Below are positions 7,501 through 10,215 of a stretch of 10,215 nt of DNA, piece after piece. This DNA is from UKL13-2 sp040006575. GTDB taxonomy: Bacteria; Pseudomonadota; Gammaproteobacteria; Burkholderiales; Usitatibacteraceae. Each line of letters begins with the position of its first letter. Position 1 is the stretch's first letter. The stretch spans positions 1-10,215 of the forward strand of contig JBDTWS010000143.1 of NCBI GenBank assembly GCA_040006575.1. The letters run 5' to 3'. A program made the position numbers and the translations under genes. A model generated the notes under the pieces. It ran no database searches and was not told the origin of the DNA. It saw only the letters and a program-made list of their open reading frames with translations.

Positions 7501-10215
7501 ACAGGTCACCGGCCCGGTGATTCTTGATATTCCCGTCGATGGCGGACAGCTTGGCGGATTGTTCATCCAGAAAACTGTGTTGCGCTCAATCGTTGAAATC
7601 GGCGAATTCCTCGACTACAACGTCAATGTAAAAAACAATACAGGCTATGCGCTGAATCAAAGCGACGTGTTCTTGACCGACACGCTGCCGGCCGGATTTA
7701 CCTATGCCGCCGGATCGTCGCGCAAGGATGGTGTGGCGCTGGCTGATCCTGTCGGCGGTGCCGGACCGAAGCTGGTTTTCAACATTGGCCGCATGAACAA
7801 GGACCAGGCCGTGAGGGTGACCTATCGCGTTCGCGTGGGTCCGGGCGCGCTGCAGGGCGATGGTGTCAATCATGTGGTCGCCAGCTATCGCATTGGCGGC
7901 GGCAGCACGCAATACAGCGAATCCAACGTGGCGACCGCCAAGGTCACCATTGTTGGCGGTGTATTTACCGACAGTGCCTACATTCTTGGAAAGGTATTTA
8001 CCGACTGCAACAACGACGGCGTGCAAGCAAGCAGCGAAGAAAAGCGCGAAGTCGGCGTGCCGGGCGTTCGCCTGTATCTGGAAGACGGCACCAATGTCGT
8101 CACCGACTCAGAAGGCAAATACAGCATTTATGGGCTGTTGCCGCGCACGCACGTCCTGAAAATAGACCGCACCACATTGCCGGCCGGTATTACGGTAGCG
8201 GACCTGGGCAAGCTTTCAAATCGCAACCTGGGCAAGGGCGACAGCCGAATCGTCGACCTGAAAAAGGGTGAACTTCAGAAAGTGGACTTCGCCATCACCA
8301 CCTGCTCGGAAAAAGTGCTCGCGGATATCACAGAGCGTCGCAGCGCTGCGGCCACGTCGAAGGTCGAATTTGAGGGACGCCTTCAGCAAAAACTGGAAAC
8401 CGATCCGAACCTGCGCGCCGCCAACGACGTGAAGGCGCTGCCTGCATCAGGCACGCTCGGTATCACCGCGCCCACCGCCAACATTGCAGCGCCGGCACCG
8501 TTGGGATCGACCGAACTCACTACCATTCCGGCAATTGCGCCTTCGCGCTTCGACTCGCTTGGCGCGAGCGTGACGGATCGCCGCACCAGGCCGATGATCG
8601 ACCGTCCGGCCCGTGAACCGGAAGTGGTGCTGGAAACGCTGTTGCCGCAGGAAGACAACACGCCCGGTTTCATTGGCATGAAAGACGGCGACGTGCTCGC
8701 GTTCTCGCAAAGTGCCATCCGCGTAAAAGGCGCGATGGGGACGTCGTTTACTCTCTCCGTCAACGGCAAGGATGTCGCCGCCGATCGCATCGGCAAGAAG
8801 GCAGTGCTTGCTGAAAAACAATTGCAGGCCTGGGAATTCCTGGGCGTCAACCTGTCTGTCGGCGAGAACACGCTGGTGATGAAGCAGGTGGACGATTTCG
8901 GCAACGTACGCGCGGAAAAGACCATCAAGGTCATCGCTCCCGGCGCATTGTCCAAACTCACGGTTGAGTTCCCGCAGATGAGCAAGGCGGGCGCGGTCGC
9001 CGACGGCAAGACGCCGGTAAAAGTGCTGGTGCGTTTGATGGATGCGCGCAACGTGCCGGTGACATCACGCACGGCCATCAGCCTTTCCGCCAGTGCCGGC
9101 CGGTGGGATGTTGAAGACCTGAGTGGACTTGAACCCGGCATCCAGACATTCATCGAAGGTGGCCGCGCTGAATTTAGCCTGCTGCCTTCGACGGAGCCCA
9201 CTGAATCGCTGCTACGCGTTTCGAGCGGTGATGTGGTGACGGAAACCAAAATCGATTTCCTGCCTGACCTTCGCGAGATGATCGCAGCCGGCGTGATTGA
9301 AGGTGTGCTGAACCTGCGCAAGCTGGATTCGCGCGGACTGTCCCCGGCACGCGCACAAGACGGCTTCGAGCAGGAAATTACCCACTTGGCACGCACTTGG
9401 GGCGATGGCGATCGCAACGCGGCCGCCCGCGCCGCGATGTTCCTGAAGGGCAAGGTGAAGGGCGAGTATCTGCTGACGCTGTCATACGATTCGGACAAGA
9501 ACACCCGCGAGCGCCTGTTCCGCGACATCCAGCCCGATGAGTTTTATCCCATCTACGGCGACTCTTCCGTTCGCGGTTTCGACGCGCAATCGACCGGCCG
9601 CTTTTATGTGCGCATCGACAAAGCGAAGTCGTATTTGCTCTATGGCGATTTCAATACATCGCAGATGACCGAAGCGCGCAAGCTGGCCAATTACAGCCGT
9701 TCGCTCACCGGCGTGAAGCAACATTATGAAAATGATCGCGTGTCCGCCAACGTGTTCGCCAGCCGCGACACAACGAAACAGGTTATCGACGAGTTGCCCG
9801 CAAACGGCACGTCCGGTCCGTTCGTGCTTTCACATATCGCTGGACTGATTAACAGCGAGAAGATCGAAATCCTAACGCGTGATCGCAACCAGCGCTCGGT
9901 CATCATCCGCACGGTTCCGCAATCGCGCTTCGTTGACTACGAACTTGAGCCGTTGACCGGACGCATTCTCTTCAAGGCCCCGATTGCCAGCCTTGATGAA
10001 AACCTGAACCCAATTTCGATTCGCATCACGTACGAGGTCGACCAGGGTGGCGAACAATTCTGGGTCACCGGCGCCGATGCGCAAGTAAAAGTGACGGACA
10101 ACCTGGAAGTAGGCGGCATGATCGTGGATGATCGTAATCCACTCGACAAATTCCGCATGGCCGGCATCAACGCAGTGGCGCGGCTGGCCGACAAGACGTT
10201 CCTGATTGCCGAAAT
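4532..10215 (+). CDS. Giant DUF11/SdrD-B/Ig-like protein with predicted barrel, 3'-truncated
   Basis: The frame is open from ATG 4532 to the window end (1894 codons plus 2 bases, no stop). An in-frame TGA directly precedes the ATG, so no upstream start is possible; Shine-Dalgarno complementarity is poor. The signal peptide spans 1-38, with a hydrophobic core at 21-35 and A-T-A before Q39. Approximate modules are: DUF11-type at 84-215; unassigned Trp/Pro-rich domain at 227-333; DUF11 at 344-483; two modules like those of gene 2 at 497-622 and 623-757; E-T-G-P-N-T-G domain (motif 822-828) at 760-870; carboxypeptidase-regulatory/Cna-B-like at 873-985; DUF11 at 1010-1145; SdrD-B-like at 1149-1258, with an acidic loop at D1158-D1162; Pro/Ala-rich linker to about 1375; an Ig-like domain at 1378-1470; and a Big-1-like domain at 1471-1578. 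From D1579 the sequence becomes alternating polar/aromatic strands with paired Y-G-D turns (1675-1677, 1704-1706), fitting an outer-membrane barrel. All 14 mature cysteines lie before residue 1260. It is probably an outer-membrane-anchored surface protein; its substrate or ligand is unknown. Confidence 0.88.
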   Translation, partial: MTNRVNPAVANCQTSVVGKTGALGLFLASMFFAATATAQVPAAGTVITNSATSSQQVGPTPQTSNTNAVSAVVGIAPSVLPVLTKSFASPSIIIGGNTSLVFHLANSAGNPAQAGIAFVDTLPSGLRLTPGATSTVAGAGCAAIVSLAAPGTISVSAGTMTAGTATCDISINGVTNTAAVNQDCSTNPPAFTNGSASMSGVINASNGVTNQCLVVSPVLNVVATPVCVNNAPYVDYTVTPVGVAAPSGVSITWEKISGQIVSTLPNQPLMGRLLWPGATVDSYGNPTGWPGWVFVNGGFQPVNDGLRPDMRINFTVNPTTTVTVTYPPATPTCNANPSTKATLDMSLIKSISDNTGTSPSGPYTVAVRYLNVSHPDGKKTDVSVVDALPAGMVLVPGTLRVLPNGGTAVSLPGASGSGTLHGSSATYSTAGNTVTVGFSQLAQGEWGIIEFDINIAPGVAVDSVLKNIATVAYTDNTGTKIPPRPSNPAEFRVIGSEGVTLRGMTLSSVAPGSTVTFENLLTNTGVRADTFDITLSGSTYPAGTVFKMYKPDGVTLLSDSSGNGVADTGVVPAGGTYKIIVKAQLPNGSSGGPYSISKNAVSTSNAFVKATDADVVTTIASLCRMVLEPNNVGQVAAGGAIVYTHVLTNVGNCTETVTVPASFLNNGSSGWTAQVFVDNAVAGGTSIVGVLDSGDSALSPTTTITVPPGGRVIFLARVIAPAGAVNGASNTTTLQVNAGNSGVLSITDVTTVASGSTGTVDDVITGFIDPGFQRRTVWGFIGRPLYLRADAPSCNADPTTIDRRIIVITGPNGEREEIVATETGPNTGMFVADVINIRLPPVIAGDNLLEGRPYDTYDIDLVGCGKKISTTVTLIDPNGVVFDSRTNQPVPGATVRLVTSSGGRCTTTPATVSTLAAGQVVPAPNVVVTSVDGRFDFPLVAPGEYCALVTPPNGYTWASTVPFTQLPAGRNVLATGPLTGGSYGGSFAVTQVTGPVILDIPVDGGQLGGLFIQKTVLRSIVEIGEFLDYNVNVKNNTGYALNQSDVFLTDTLPAGFTYAAGSSRKDGVALADPVGGAGPKLVFNIGRMNKDQAVRVTYRVRVGPGALQGDGVNHVVASYRIGGGSTQYSESNVATAKVTIVGGVFTDSAYILGKVFTDCNNDGVQASSEEKREVGVPGVRLYLEDGTNVVTDSEGKYSIYGLLPRTHVLKIDRTTLPAGITVADLGKLSNRNLGKGDSRIVDLKKGELQKVDFAITTCSEKVLADITERRSAAATSKVEFEGRLQQKLETDPNLRAANDVKALPASGTLGITAPTANIAAPAPLGSTELTTIPAIAPSRFDSLGASVTDRRTRPMIDRPAREPEVVLETLLPQEDNTPGFIGMKDGDVLAFSQSAIRVKGAMGTSFTLSVNGKDVAADRIGKKAVLAEKQLQAWEFLGVNLSVGENTLVMKQVDDFGNVRAEKTIKVIAPGALSKLTVEFPQMSKAGAVADGKTPVKVLVRLMDARNVPVTSRTAISLSASAGRWDVEDLSGLEPGIQTFIEGGRAEFSLLPSTEPTESLLRVSSGDVVTETKIDFLPDLREMIAAGVIEGVLNLRKLDSRGLSPARAQDGFEQEITHLARTWGDGDRNAAARAAMFLKGKVKGEYLLTLSYDSDKNTRERLFRDIQPDEFYPIYGDSSVRGFDAQSTGRFYVRIDKAKSYLLYGDFNTSQMTEARKLANYSRSLTGVKQHYENDRVSANVFASRDTTKQVIDELPANGTSGPFVLSHIAGLINSEKIEILTRDRNQRSVIIRTVPQSRFVDYELEPLTGRILFKAPIASLDENLNPISIRITYEVDQGGEQFWVTGADAQVKVTDNLEVGGMIVDDRNPLDKFRMAGINAVARLADKTFLIAE

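Noticed and set aside
8383..9528. Long open minus-strand frame (381 codons) opposite gene 3
   Set aside because: Its translation is a Ser/Arg/Pro-rich composition typical of antisense reading of GC-rich codons, with no recognisable domain. It lies wholly inside a plus-strand frame with clear Ig-like and barrel content.
1253..10215. Genes 2 and 3 as one giant gene broken by a frameshift or stop
   Set aside because: A hairpin terminator and a 183-base gap separate them. Gene 3 has its own signal peptide, and gene 2 ends at a module boundary, so they are two genes.

Overview
The window looks like ordinary chromosomal DNA of a Gram-negative bacterium. Three consecutive plus-strand genes encode exported proteins with Sec-type signal peptides, and the last ends in what looks like an outer-membrane beta-barrel. 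Codon use is G/C-rich at third positions, and the Ala/Thr/Gly-rich repeat proteins resemble those of Burkholderiales and related proteobacteria. That taxonomic guess is an inference and is weak.

Layout. Bases 34-60 hold a strong hairpin terminator. Bases 71-161 hold a complete minus-strand tRNA-Ser(CGA) with encoded CCA, whose likely -10 box is at 187-192. Bases 162-550 are an AT-richer divergent intergenic region with no credible gene, carrying the tRNA promoter on one side and an extended -10 element for gene 1 on the other. Gene 1 (551-1114) is a small secreted DUF11-like protein. Gene 2 (1253-4348) is a 1031-residue secreted protein built almost entirely of beta-rich DUF11-type modules. 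A hairpin terminator at 4413-4433 follows it. Gene 3 (4532 to beyond the window end) is a giant modular protein: signal peptide, DUF11-type modules, an unassigned domain, a domain with an E-T-G-P-N-T-G motif, a carboxypeptidase-regulatory/Cna-B-like domain, another DUF11, an SdrD-B-like domain, a linker, two Ig-like domains and the start of a predicted barrel. It is cut by the window edge after 1894 codons.

How the genes may work together. All three products should cross the inner membrane. Only gene 3 shows a possible outer-membrane anchor, so a reasonable model is a surface or periplasmic assembly in which the gene 3 barrel anchors or displays a long stalk and the two unanchored DUF11 proteins associate with it. 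Genes 2 and 3 share a recurring module of about 130-150 residues, and each has exactly 14 cysteines after its signal peptide. No enzyme active site, mobile element, CRISPR array or phage gene is visible. The function (adhesion, envelope structure, or export of a partner) cannot be read from the sequence.
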